A stretch of 48,170 nucleotides of DNA, taken from NCBI GenBank assembly GCA_001724175.1, contig MEDT01000061.1:1-48170 (forward strand). Reading direction: 5' to 3'. The stretch is from Cytophagaceae bacterium SCN 52-12 (GTDB taxonomy: Bacteria > Bacteroidota > Bacteroidia > Cytophagales > Spirosomataceae). Below are positions 1 through 9,600 of the stretch, one piece after another. Made by a program: the position numbers and the translations under genes. The notes under the pieces were generated by a model that made no database searches, had not been told where the DNA came from, and was given only the letters and a program-made list of their open reading frames with translations. Position 1 is the stretch's first letter. Every line of letters starts with the position of its first letter.

Positions 1-170
1 ATTGAGAACATGCCATCGTTATAGAAAAACATCCTGTCGGGTTTTATCATCTAACCACGAAGTGGTGACATGATTATAGAAAAACATATCCAGCAACGTA
101 CCGGAACCCTGAAGGGGTGACATTCATCCCGACGACATAAACAAACGTTTCACTATAAACCCGGGGCCTA
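1..170. repeat. Intergenic REP-like repeat cluster
   Basis: Non-coding edge of the window, downstream of the left-arm operon. It contains a short palindromic head (CCAC-GAA-GTGG, 55-65) followed by TGACATGATTATAGAAAAAC, a second copy of the tail only (TTATAGAAAAACAT, 19-32), and another head (CCCTGAAGGGGTGACAT, 108-124) with a different tail. The unit at 55-87 recurs in reverse orientation at 26196-26228 with one mismatch by eye. No gene is seen here. Confidence 0.75.
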
Positions 171-1646
171 TCATTTTTTCCAGAGATCATCCAGTATCTC
201 AACGGTCCTGTCGACCAGCACCTGGCCGCCTTCCGGCCCTATTCTCGAGCTATGGATAACAGCGCTGTAGGCGCCGCCCCTGACGGCCTTTTCGGTGGGC
301 AGGTAGGAACCCCACTCCGGGCTCCCCGCTAGCTGCACCACGAAAGTCTGGAGAGCTTTGCTCCTGGCCTGCATCCTGATCCCGAAATCTGAGAAAAGCT
401 CGAATTCGTTGGTACAGATCGCTACGTCGCCCAGCCTGATGACATGGAGCTCCATCCCGTAGAGGGGAGCTCGCTCCTTTTGCTGCCGTTCATAGCGCTT
501 CAATGTTTCCTGCTCCCATGTCATCCGCCGGTAGAGACGATCGGCGGCAGCCGGATCAGCCCCGATCTCCTTCTGCGCATTGGCGACCGAAACCCTGGCT
601 TCGTTATAATCACGCTCGGTGACGAGCCGCTCGGGCAGCGAAAGGCGCTCTACCCTGTGCACAAGCGGCAGCTCGGAATGCCTGTCTTCTTTCACGGTCT
701 CGTAAGCTTCGTCGACCGCAACAATGATCCTCCTGGCCAGCTCGTCGAGGCGATCGAGCTTACGGAGCTCCCGCATCCGGTCGTCGGCAGCCTTGCGGTA
801 CCGGATATGGGGAGTCAGGTCGCCGGCGGCGCCCAGCCAGCTGACCACGCATACCTGGCTGCCGTATTTCTGGCGGATACCCTTCCGCACCGAATCCCAG
901 TAGTCGGCATGGACCGCAGCACGGCCTTCTACCTCCTGCGAGGGGCTGGCCACCCCTATCACCATTGCAATCAGCTGCTGCTGCCTGTTCCAGAAGAACA
1001 AAGTATTGATATCGTGGTCCTCGGGCCCTTCCAGGTTCCTGAATTCCGGGAGGGCGGTTTTGCTGCTCATCCCGGCGGTCCCGTCTGCATAGGAAACGCG
1101 ACGGTTGTAACCTACCACAGCATAGCTGAGGCCCCAGGCAACGCTGGCTTCGGCTTTTTGCTTCCAGGCAGCTTCGATTCCTTCCGCTATCTTTCCCGCA
1201 AAGAATTCGCGGTATTCCCGGACCTGCGTCACGCCGGTTTCCGGCACCGCGTACTCTCCCTCCCTCAGCACTGGCGCAGTATGGGTATGGGTAGCGTTTA
1301 AAATGATTTTGCTTACGTCCAGCCCTTTTACCCTTTTCCCTACCTTTTCCCTGACCATCGCGATCACGTCGGTGGGGATGTAAAGCACATCGCAGGAAAC
1401 CATTACGGCCAGGTCGGCCGGCGCATTCCCTTCCCTGGTCTCCATCAAGAGTATGTTGGCCGTGAGGGGCGTCTCCGCCTCCTTTGCCACCCTGAGGTGA
1501 AACTGCCCGGTGACCGCCACTGGCAGCTTGGGCGTGATGTCGACAGTGGCTGCCCCGACATAAAGCCTGGAGGCATCGGCACGGCCGGGAATTATGAAAA
1601 GAAGAACCAGTAGGAATGAAGCTATTGTACCGCCGGATTTGCGCAT
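171..1646 (-). CDS. Neutral/alkaline ceramidase-like exported hydrolase (paralogue 1)
   Basis: 491 aa, ATG start, with a hydrophobic N-terminal signal peptide (about residues 8-25, GRADAS end). The mature protein opens with VGAATVDITP, the usual opening of the neutral ceramidase N-terminal family (Pfam Neutral_ceramidase). The zinc-binding NATHTHT motif gives H120 and H122. At the position of the ceramidase nucleophile (GDVSPN in characterised enzymes) it reads GDLTPH, so Thr278 replaces Ser. The stretch usually carrying a second zinc His reads ASPSQ (233-237). The late FEL and YLPT motifs, likely counterparts of the Glu and Tyr ligands, are present. It lies 35 nt after paralogue 2 in the same operon as SusC/SusD. 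It is probably periplasmic or extracellular. Family assignment is strong; ceramidase activity is an inference. Confidence 0.85.
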   Translation of the reverse strand: MRKSGGTIASFLLVLLFIIPGRADASRLYVGAATVDITPKLPVAVTGQFHLRVAKEAETPLTANILLMETREGNAPADLAVMVSCDVLYIPTDVIAMVREKVGKRVKGLDVSKIILNATHTHTAPVLREGEYAVPETGVTQVREYREFFAGKIAEGIEAAWKQKAEASVAWGLSYAVVGYNRRVSYADGTAGMSSKTALPEFRNLEGPEDHDINTLFFWNRQQQLIAMVIGVASPSQEVEGRAAVHADYWDSVRKGIRQKYGSQVCVVSWLGAAGDLTPHIRYRKAADDRMRELRKLDRLDELARRIIVAVDEAYETVKEDRHSELPLVHRVERLSLPERLVTERDYNEARVSVANAQKEIGADPAAADRLYRRMTWEQETLKRYERQQKERAPLYGMELHVIRLGDVAICTNEFELFSDFGIRMQARSKALQTFVVQLAGSPEWGSYLPTEKAVRGGAYSAVIHSSRIGPEGGQVLVDRTVEILDDLWKK

Positions 1647-1681
1647 ATTCAGACAAAAATTTATAAACTAAGGAATCGATT

Positions 1682-3181
1682 TCAGGGCCAGAGCCGATTG
1701 ACAGCCTTTACCGTTTTATCTACTAAAATCTGCCCGCCTTCGGGTCCTACTCTTACGCTTTGCACAATTGCGGAATAATGTCCTCCTGCTTCCGCCTCTT
1801 TCGTCGGCAGGTAGGTCCCGGGCCCCGCGAGCTGGACCACAAAAGTCTGCAGCGCCTTGCTGCGGGCTTTCATCTGGACGCCATAGTCTGTGAAAAGCTC
1901 GAAAGGATTACTGGCAATAGCGATGTCGCCCAGCCGCACCACATGGATCTCCACCGGGTATACCGGCCGGCCGGTCTTTTTCTGGTTTTCGTAACGGTCG
2001 ATCACTTCCTGCTGCCAGGCGATCCTGCGTTTCATTTCGAGGGCTCTTTTAGGCTCCGCCGAATCCTCATCTCTCGCTTTCTTCGATTCGGCATACTCCT
2101 CTTCAGTCACCAGGCGCATCGGCAGCTCCCAGTCTTCCACCTGGTGCACAAGCTGCACATCGGTGTGGCGGTCATTCCTGACTACCTCGCAGATATCGTT
2201 CACGCAGCCGGCTATCCGCCTTGCCATTTCCTTCAGATAGGCGTCTGTCCTGAAGTCCTTTCCCAGCGTGCTCAGGTCTTTTTGTCCGTTGCGAAGGGCG
2301 ACCATCCTGGCTTCGGCCAGGTGCTCGTACATAGGCCGCGGGGTCTGGTCGCCGGCAGCGCCTATCCAGCCTAAAACCGCCAGGTTCCGGCCGTTCTGAT
2401 CCCGGAGCATCTGCCGCAGCGGGTGCCAGTAATCGGCGTTGATAGCCGAACGCGATTCCACGATCTGCGCCGGGCTGACCACGTTGATACAGGCGGCCAT
2501 AAGGCTGCCCGAATTGCTCCAGAAGAACAGCGTGTTGATACTCTGGTCCTCGTAGCCCTCTATTTTCCGGAATTCGTCCACATCGGTCCTGCCATACATC
2601 CTTGCCGATCCGTCGGCATACCTGGCTCTCCGGTTATAGGCCACCTTTGCATAGCCCAACCCCCAGGAGACCGATCCTGCCTGCCTTTTCTCCCATGCTT
2701 CGGCTACACCGCCGGCTACCCGGCCGGCTATGAATCGCTGGTAGTCGACCACTTTCAGGATCGAATCGGGCTCGTGGTACCAGTTGGCCCTCACCACACC
2801 GCCCGTATGGGTATGGGTAGCGTTGATGAGCATGTTCCTGGTATTGAAGCCCGGCAGCCTGTCTGCCACGGCAGCGCGGATCATATCTCTCAGCTCGGTC
2901 GGGATGGTGACCACGTCGCAGGTGATCCATACACTCGTTGTCTTTTTTCCTCCCATACCGTCCGATTCCAATACGATGATATTGGCTTCTACAGGCGTCT
3001 CGACCTTTGTAGCTACCCTCAGCGCCATCTGGCCGTCGACCGACACGGGCGGCGCGGGTGTGATGTCGACCGTTGCAGCGCCGATCTTCAGCTCACCTGC
3101 CACGGCTGCGGCGTTGTATATGACAAGCAGGGTTAAAGAGAAAAACCGCCGGCTTGCTACAAAAAAATGCTCTGATTTCAC
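1682..3181 (-). CDS. Neutral/alkaline ceramidase-like exported hydrolase (paralogue 2)
   Basis: 499 aa. The start is GTG: an in-frame TAA lies six codons upstream and no ATG lies between. A signal peptide covers about residues 10-28 (LTLLVIYNAAAVAG). The protein opens with IGAATVDITP and carries NATHTHTGG (H123, H125). The nucleophile-position motif is GDQTPR (Thr280 instead of Ser), and the second-His region reads VSPAQ. The C-terminal FEL and TYLPT motifs match paralogues 1 and 3. It is the middle of three tandem copies, 116 nt after paralogue 3, with a palindromic repeat in that gap. The copies differ throughout, so the duplication is old or diversified rather than recent. It is probably secreted to the periplasm or outer surface. 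The true substrate is unknown. Confidence 0.85.
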   Translation of the reverse strand: MKSEHFFVASRRFFSLTLLVIYNAAAVAGELKIGAATVDITPAPPVSVDGQMALRVATKVETPVEANIIVLESDGMGGKKTTSVWITCDVVTIPTELRDMIRAAVADRLPGFNTRNMLINATHTHTGGVVRANWYHEPDSILKVVDYQRFIAGRVAGGVAEAWEKRQAGSVSWGLGYAKVAYNRRARYADGSARMYGRTDVDEFRKIEGYEDQSINTLFFWSNSGSLMAACINVVSPAQIVESRSAINADYWHPLRQMLRDQNGRNLAVLGWIGAAGDQTPRPMYEHLAEARMVALRNGQKDLSTLGKDFRTDAYLKEMARRIAGCVNDICEVVRNDRHTDVQLVHQVEDWELPMRLVTEEEYAESKKARDEDSAEPKRALEMKRRIAWQQEVIDRYENQKKTGRPVYPVEIHVVRLGDIAIASNPFELFTDYGVQMKARSKALQTFVVQLAGPGTYLPTKEAEAGGHYSAIVQSVRVGPEGGQILVDKTVKAVNRLWP

Positions 3182-3240
3182 TAGAATGACGTATGGTTAA
3201 ATTGCTGACTTTTATTGTGAACAAGCTTGTTTAGTGGAGA

Positions 3241-3297
3241 TTCAAAAGTTGAAAGTTGAAAGTTGAAAATTTTCAACTCTCCATTTTCAACTCCCCC
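3241..3297. repeat. TTGAAAG phrase repeat with 18-bp palindrome
   Basis: Directly after the stop of paralogue 3, three GTTGAAA units are followed by a perfect 18-bp palindrome (3261-3278, AGTTGAAAATTTTCAACT) and another TTTTCAACT copy. It can fold as a hairpin on either strand and may act as a weak intercistronic terminator or mRNA end stabiliser; that role is inferred. Confidence 0.7.
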
Positions 3298-4878
3298 TCA
3301 CCAAAGCGACTTCAGCATTTCCACGGTTTTATCGACCAGCTCATTCCCGCCTTCGGGGCCGAACAGGGTGCTGGCCGGCACCGCGCCGTATGCGCCGCCA
3401 TTGATCGACCGCTGCGTAGGCAGGTAGGTACCGCCGCCGCTCAGCTGTACGATAAAGGTCTGGACAGCAGGGCTTTTTACTTTCATCCGGACCCCGTAGT
3501 CGAGGTAAAGCTCGAAGGGATTGCAGGCAATAGCCATATCCCCGATCCGTATCACCTTTATTTCTACCGGCAGCTTTGGATTGGTCTTTTCGAGCTCGTA
3601 GCGTTCATGAACGGATTTCCCTCTCCGGAAGCGGGTATGCGCTATCGTAATATCCCTGTACCAGCGATTTTCTTTGGTCTTCCCGGGATTTGCCTTGATA
3701 TCGGCCAGCAGGTTCTCGTACTTCGGCTGCCATTCTGCCGTTTCCTTGTCGGCGGTTTCCAGGTCGCTTTGCCCGAGCAGCCTCCTCGACAAAGGAACGA
3801 CCTCTGTTTTCTGGGCCACTACCGGATCCCATTCGATGTTCTTTTTCATATAGGGCAAAATGGCTTTCACGCCGTCGGTGATATGGCGCGCGATCTGCCG
3901 GCGGCGCCCCATGCTGTTCCGGCCCGTTCCGCCTTCTCCCATATCCATGAGCTTCTGCATCCGTTCTTCCGCCTTGTCACCCCACATGATATGCGGAGAC
4001 TGATCGCCCGCAGCGCTTACCTGGGGCAGCACAAACAGGTCCTTCCCCAGCTCCTGGCGGAGCAAGGCCCTTGTTTCTGTCCAGAAATCGGCCGAGATCT
4101 CGTAGAGATGCTCGCTCACCTGCGACGGCACCGCGGCGTTGATGACGACTCCCGTCAGCTTTCCCGATTTATCCCAGGTATAGAGCAGGTTGAGGTTATG
4201 ATCTTCGTAACCCTCGATATGGCTGAACTCCGGCCTGCCGGTATTGCCGTACATGAGCGATTTCCCGGCCTGGTCTACCTGCAGGCGGTTGTGGCCTATC
4301 ACAGCCTTGCTCAGGCCGTAGCTGATGCCGCCGGCTTTCCTGCTTTTCCAGGCATTGACGGCGGCGTCGGCTATTCTGCGGGCGGCCAGCTCAAAATATT
4401 CCGCCGGGCGCATTACTTCTTTGCCACCGCTTATCAGGTCGAGAGACACCCCATAGATATCTTTTGTATCGGCCAGCGACACTACCGGGGCGGTATGCGT
4501 ATGAGTGCCGTTGAGCGTTATGTCGGTCGGCTCAAGCTCGGGTACTGCCGCTGTTATCCGCTTCCTGACCTCCTGCCTCAGGTCGGCGTCGCCTCTCATC
4601 CCGTCTGCGATGCTGATCAGATCGGCAGAAATAAGGATAAGCCGGGTTGTGCGGCCGTTCTTTACCGATTCCATCGCCAGCGCGGTGGCAGTAATAGGAT
4701 CCTTAACCCCTTCCGACAGTCTTGCATGAAACTGTCCCTGGAGCAGCACAGGTTTAGGGGGTGTGATGTCCGACGACGCCCATCCTATTCTGAGGGGATC
4801 GGCCAACGGCCCGGCAGCATTTACCGGGTAACTGAGAACACCCGATAACAGCAGACAAATGGTCAGTACTTTTCTCAT
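3298..4878 (-). CDS. Neutral/alkaline ceramidase-like exported hydrolase (paralogue 3)
   Basis: 526 aa, ATG start, signal peptide about residues 1-22 (LTICLLLSGVLSYPVNAAG). The opening IGWASSDITP and NGTHTHTAP (H126, H128) place it in the neutral ceramidase N-terminal family. Of the three tandem copies it alone keeps Ser at the presumed nucleophile position (SAAGDQSPH, Ser294). The region that normally carries a second zinc His reads AVPSQ, as in its neighbours. CNPFELYLDYG and GGGTYLPT near the end match the late Glu and Tyr motifs. It is the first enzyme gene after SusD, 88 nt downstream, behind a hairpin. Because of Ser294 it is the best candidate of the three for classic amide hydrolysis; this is inference from motif alignment by eye. 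Confidence 0.86.
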   Translation of the reverse strand: MRKVLTICLLLSGVLSYPVNAAGPLADPLRIGWASSDITPPKPVLLQGQFHARLSEGVKDPITATALAMESVKNGRTTRLILISADLISIADGMRGDADLRQEVRKRITAAVPELEPTDITLNGTHTHTAPVVSLADTKDIYGVSLDLISGGKEVMRPAEYFELAARRIADAAVNAWKSRKAGGISYGLSKAVIGHNRLQVDQAGKSLMYGNTGRPEFSHIEGYEDHNLNLLYTWDKSGKLTGVVINAAVPSQVSEHLYEISADFWTETRALLRQELGKDLFVLPQVSAAGDQSPHIMWGDKAEERMQKLMDMGEGGTGRNSMGRRRQIARHITDGVKAILPYMKKNIEWDPVVAQKTEVVPLSRRLLGQSDLETADKETAEWQPKYENLLADIKANPGKTKENRWYRDITIAHTRFRRGKSVHERYELEKTNPKLPVEIKVIRIGDMAIACNPFELYLDYGVRMKVKSPAVQTFIVQLSGGGTYLPTQRSINGGAYGAVPASTLFGPEGGNELVDKTVEMLKSLW

Positions 4879-4926
4879 AATTAATTACGCTTGCCTTGGT
4901 TCTATTTCCTCTTTATTAAATATGAA

Positions 4927-4957
4927 GCAGGAACAGTCCGGATTTTCCTGTTCCTGC
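4927..4957 (-). terminator. Intercistronic stem-loop after susD (left arm)
   Basis: GCAGGAACAG (4927-4936) and CTGTTCCTGC (4948-4957) form a perfect 10-bp stem with an 11-nt loop, between the SusD stop and the start of ceramidase-like paralogue 3. There is no good T-tract, so it looks more like an attenuator or RNA-processing/stability hairpin than a full terminator. Confidence 0.5.
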
Positions 4958-4966
4958 CTCATAAAT

Positions 4967-6601
4967 TTATTCCCACCCGGGATTTTGGGTAAGAAGGGGG
5001 TTCAAGGCTATTTCCTGTGTAGGGATAGGGTAAAGGTAGAGTCTGTCATTCCACTTCCTGTTGTCATAGCCGGGATAGAGGATCCTGTTTTTGCCGGTTG
5101 CCGGATCTTTCGCCCCCTGGTAAGTTTTGGGATTTTCCAGCAGCTTGCCGGCCTTCCAGCGCACAATGTCATCCCAGCGTTTTCCTTCTCCCGCAAGTTC
5201 AATTCTCCTCTCCCGGCGGATTTCATTGAGAAGAGGGGTTATCGCCACCTCCCAGGCCGGCCAGCTCGGATCGGTAAAGCCTACCTCTACTTTCAGATGA
5301 GGCATTCCGACCCTGTCGCGAAGCAGGTTGACGGACTTGTCGAGCACATCCTGGGTAGCCTCTCCCAATTCCGCCTTTGCTTCGGCATAGCTCACAAGGA
5401 CTTCACCATACCTGAAGATAAAATCATCTACTATGCATTGCAGCTGAAGCCGGTCTCTTTCATATACCGAATAGCCTTTCAGTATGTAGTAGCTGGTAGG
5501 CGCATAGTTGTTGTCGAACTCAGGCATCGGACGGTATTCTTTCGATCCGTTTTCATAAATCCTGTATACCCTGTTTTCCTGGTAAATCGACTGCTCCATG
5601 CGGGGATCCCTGTTGACAAACTCGTCACCAAATTCCTTGTCACCGTTATAGAGCGGGCTCACCGTGATGGGCAGCCCGTCGGCGCACAGGTAAGAATCCA
5701 CGAAATCTTTTGTGTAGCCCGTGTGCGGTTCGCCCAGCTGCCGGACATTGTTGTGCATTCTTTTCCCTTCCAGGAAACGCTGTATCATGATTCCCTCAGG
5801 GTTCCCTTTCAGCTCATACTGGACGAAAAGGTCGAAGTAATCGGATTCGGGGTGGCCGGTCGAATATAATGAAAATCTACCGGAACTGATGATCGATTCC
5901 GCGGCGCTCACGGCCTGGCGAAGGAGCGCTTCGTGCCCTCCCAAACCATGGTATTTCCTGAAGGTGCCTTCATAGAGATAGGAGTTGACCTTAAACGCCA
6001 GCGCGGCGTACTTCGTAAGGCGATCGGCTGCTGAAGCTTCAGGCAGGTTGGCTATCGCAAAATCCAGCTCCTTGCCGATATTCTCGAAAACGAGCGCGCG
6101 CGGGTCACGCGCTTTGAAAAGGTCTTCCGAATCGGTTTCGAGAGAATGCTCCAGCCAGGGCACGTCGCCGAAGCGTTTCAGCTTATCCATGTAATAAAAC
6201 GCCTTAAAAAAACGGATCTCCGCTTCATAGACGGTCACCTCCGGCGTCTTGGTCATGGCTGCTATGCGATCGAGGGCAAAATTGCATCTCCTGATGCCGA
6301 GCCAGTCGCCTTTACCCCAACCGCCGCCGGTAGCCGGGACCGTGTATTCGTTCCAGGCATAGGTACTGCGAGCCCCGGGACCGTTGTTATCGGTGACGTC
6401 GTCGTTACGCCATATGTAGTTAGGGTCTTTCAGGGCAACATAAAACTGGTTGGCGTACATCTCTATGTCGGACGCCGAAGTCCAGAAGCTCGCGTCGTTG
6501 ATCTTGTCAAGCGGGTATTTCTCAAGGAATGCATCATTGCATGATGTAGTCGACAACAGTATAGACAATACCGAAGCGCCCAGATATTTATAGTATCTCA
6601 T
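4967..6601 (-). CDS. SusD/RagB-family outer-membrane lipoprotein
   Basis: About 544 aa from the ATG at 6601; a TTG nine bases further upstream is possible but less likely. The N-terminus is a lipoprotein signal with lipobox LSTTSC, followed by NDAFLEKYPLDKI, the usual SusD opening. The middle holds TPR-like helices (EAEIRFFKAFYYMDKLKRFGDVPW), and the C-terminal half has the RagB/SusD signature (EIRRERRIELAGEGKRWDDIVRW), ending LNPLLTQNPGWE. It forms the substrate-capturing lid on the SusC channel encoded 23 nt upstream. Position in the operon suggests it binds the substrate or product of the three ceramidase-like enzymes that follow. The ligand cannot be read from sequence. Confidence 0.93.
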   Translation of the reverse strand: MRYYKYLGASVLSILLSTTSCNDAFLEKYPLDKINDASFWTSASDIEMYANQFYVALKDPNYIWRNDDVTDNNGPGARSTYAWNEYTVPATGGGWGKGDWLGIRRCNFALDRIAAMTKTPEVTVYEAEIRFFKAFYYMDKLKRFGDVPWLEHSLETDSEDLFKARDPRALVFENIGKELDFAIANLPEASAADRLTKYAALAFKVNSYLYEGTFRKYHGLGGHEALLRQAVSAAESIISSGRFSLYSTGHPESDYFDLFVQYELKGNPEGIMIQRFLEGKRMHNNVRQLGEPHTGYTKDFVDSYLCADGLPITVSPLYNGDKEFGDEFVNRDPRMEQSIYQENRVYRIYENGSKEYRPMPEFDNNYAPTSYYILKGYSVYERDRLQLQCIVDDFIFRYGEVLVSYAEAKAELGEATQDVLDKSVNLLRDRVGMPHLKVEVGFTDPSWPAWEVAITPLLNEIRRERRIELAGEGKRWDDIVRWKAGKLLENPKTYQGAKDPATGKNRILYPGYDNRKWNDRLYLYPIPTQEIALNPLLTQNPGWE

Positions 6602-6624
6602 TGTGATCAATTCTGTCTTAAGGA

Positions 6625-9600
6625 TTAAAAACCGATATTAGCTCCAATCGAATAGGCCCTGTTCAGGGGATATGACATCGCGCTCGATTGCTCCGGATCT
6701 ACTATATGGACCATCTTGGTTGCCTCCCACATGTTGTTGCCGGAGAAATAGACCTGGATCCGCTTAGACCCTATCTTTTGTGCTACGGCTGTCGGGATGG
6801 TATAGGCGAGCGTAAGCTGCTTCAGGCGCAGGTAGGCTGCATTCTGCATGTAGCGGGTCTGCGGCGTGGTAACATCCGTTCCGCCTGTAATAAGCGGCCG
6901 CGGAAAATAGGCGTCGCGGTTGGTTTCCGACCACCAGTCGGTACCGATTTTACCCTGCACTCCCCATTCATCGTTATATTGGTTTACGAAATAGTTGCCG
7001 GCTATGACGAGGTCGCGTCTGGCCACTCCCTGGAACAGGACATCGAGATCAAATCCTTTCCATGAGACATTGGAGCGCAGCCCGTAGCTGTACCTCGGCG
7101 TGTTGTTACCGATGATGCTCATATCGCCGTGATTGGACAAGGTCTGGGTGCCGCGGGTAATTTTGCCATCGCCGTCGAGGTCGACAAAATAAAGGTCTCC
7201 TGCTACCCTTTTGCGGCCGTTGATCTGGGATTGGTCAAGCGCGGCAGCCTCCTCATCCGACTGGAAGAGCCCACCCGTAACCAGCCCCCAGATGCTTCCT
7301 ACCTTCTGCCCGACGTAGTAGTCGGAGATCAGCCCCGAAGGATTGCTGTACCTGGTGATAGTCGCGCGATAATCGGAAAGTATCAGCGACACGCCGTATT
7401 TAAAATTCCCGGAGCTTTTATTCCACCCGACGGTCATATCAAACCCGACCGTCTTCATATCGGCGGCGTTGGCCTGGGGCTCGCTGACCGCCAGGGTGGC
7501 AGGCAGCGTCTGTGAGCGGGTCAGCATATTTTTGGTATCTCTCCTGTAGAGGTCGAACGAGCCTGTCAGCTGGTTCCCGAACAGCCCGAAGTCGATCCCG
7601 AGATCCTGCTGGGTTACCGTCTCCCAGGTAAGGGTCGGGCTCACCAGGCCGGGGGCATACACGGCCATCGGGTTGTCGCTGTTGATCAGGTACCCGGCCA
7701 GACCGGAAGTGTAAGTGGCAACATAGGGATAGTAGCCCGTTACGTTCTGATTGCCCAGGTTCCCGTACGAAGCCCGCAGCTTCAGCATGCTGATTTTGTC
7801 GCGCAGCGTGCTGAAGAAGCCCTCGTTGTCGATTCTCCAGCCGAGAGAAAGGGAAGGAAAGAAGGCGAACCGGTCGCTTTTCGGGAATTTGGAGCTGCCG
7901 TCGTAGCGACCGTTGAATTCAAGGAAATAGCGGTCATCGAAGCTGTAATTTACCCTTGAGAATACCCCCCGGATCGCATATTCCGATTCCGAATCACTGG
8001 TATAGCGTTCGCCATACGACAGGTCCATAAAAGGCATCGATTCCACGATCAGCTTCTCTCTTTTGGCTTGGAAGAAACGATAGCGGGCGCTTTCCTGGTT
8101 GAAGCCTGCCATTACCTTAAAGTAGTGCTTGCCCAGTGTGTTTTCATAATCTGCATAAGCATTGAAAACCTGGTAGCGGTTATTGTAGTTGTTCCTCGTC
8201 ACAGAGCTTGGGTTTGTATACGGATAATATCCGCTGATCCCGGTGCGATCGTACATCGGCAGCCTTTTACGGTAGTCCAGCTCTTCGGTGTCCTGGATGT
8301 TAAAGGAGTAGTCCATGTTGACCGTCATGTTCTTTACGGGAGTAAGCTTAACGAGCCCGGTCAGCCAGGAATCAAAAATATCGCGGGTACGATACCCTCC
8401 TTCCTTATGCATCTGCAGGACATTGGGTACCGAGCCCAACGAGGCATAGTTCCCGTCGGGAAGGTAGACAGGCCAGTTGGGCCATTGGTGTACCTGGAAC
8501 ATATTGCGGTCTTCATTGAAGTTGTCGCTTGCGTCGTTGGGCGGGTAAACCTTGTTACTTGCGTTGATCGATATCTTGGTCCCTACCTTTATCCATTTTG
8601 CCAGGTCGTAGTTCAGGTTCGACATAACGTTGTAGCGGTTGTAGCGCTCGTTAAAGTTCTTGGTGATCCCCTTTGCGTTGAAATAGGACAGGGAAGTATA
8701 ATAGTCGAAGCGCTCAGACCCACCCGAAATGCCAACGGTATGCTGCTGCTGCGGGTAGCTGTTTCTCAGCAGGACATCAGCCCAGTCGGTATTGGCGGAA
8801 AAAGCATACTGGGTCGGCGATTCGTTGGGGTGCTGGAATGTTTCGGGCTGCGAAGGATCGTAATAATGCGCCAGGATCGCCTTTTCATAATATTCGTCGA
8901 ACTGGTAGTAAGGCCTCCCATTGATACGGATGTTGGCCTCGTTCATATACCTCATGCGCTCCAGCGCATCCATCGTCTCGAACTTCACAACCGGTGTATT
9001 GGTCGAGAAGTTGGTCGTAAAGGAAATATTCGGCTTCAGGTCTTTTTTCCCGCTCTTAGTCGTAACCAGTATGACTCCATAGGCGGCCCTGGCTCCGTAA
9101 ATAGCGGCTGAAGCGGCGTCTTTCAGCACCACCACACTCTCTATATCGTTAGGATTCAGAATATTGATATCCATTGGGATTCCGTTCACCAATACCAGCG
9201 GGCTCCCGCCATTGATAGAGGTATTGCCCCGTATGTTGAAATTACTTCCTTTGCCGAGCGCACCGCTCGCCTGCGAAATATTCAGGTTGGCAATATTGCC
9301 CTGGAGCGCCTGGCCCAGATTGGCTACCGGGCGGCTTTCCAGTACTTCTGCCCCGACAGAGGCTACTGCGCCTGTCAGGTTGACTTTTTTCTGCGTGCCG
9401 TATCCCACTACTACCAGCTCTTCCAACGCCTTCGTATCAGCCACCAGCGATACGTCTATAGTAGAGCTGTTTCCTACTACAATCTCCTGGCTTACATAGC
9501 CGACAAAGCTGAATATGAGAATGCTCTCGCTTCCGGCGACAGACATGCTGTATTGTCCCGAGCCATCGGTTGTAGTACCTTGCTGGGAGCCTTTCAGGAG

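Noticed and set aside
171-1646. Calling paralogue 1 a proven ceramidase
   Set aside because: The nucleophile position is Thr and a metal His seems missing, so only family membership is supported.
3256-4848. Long open frame of 530 codons on the plus strand, opposite ceramidase-like paralogue 3
   Set aside because: Antisense shadow: the minus strand carries conserved family motifs and a signal peptide, the plus frame shows none. Similar long shadows oppose the other ceramidase-like genes, susC and susD (for example 17443-19164).
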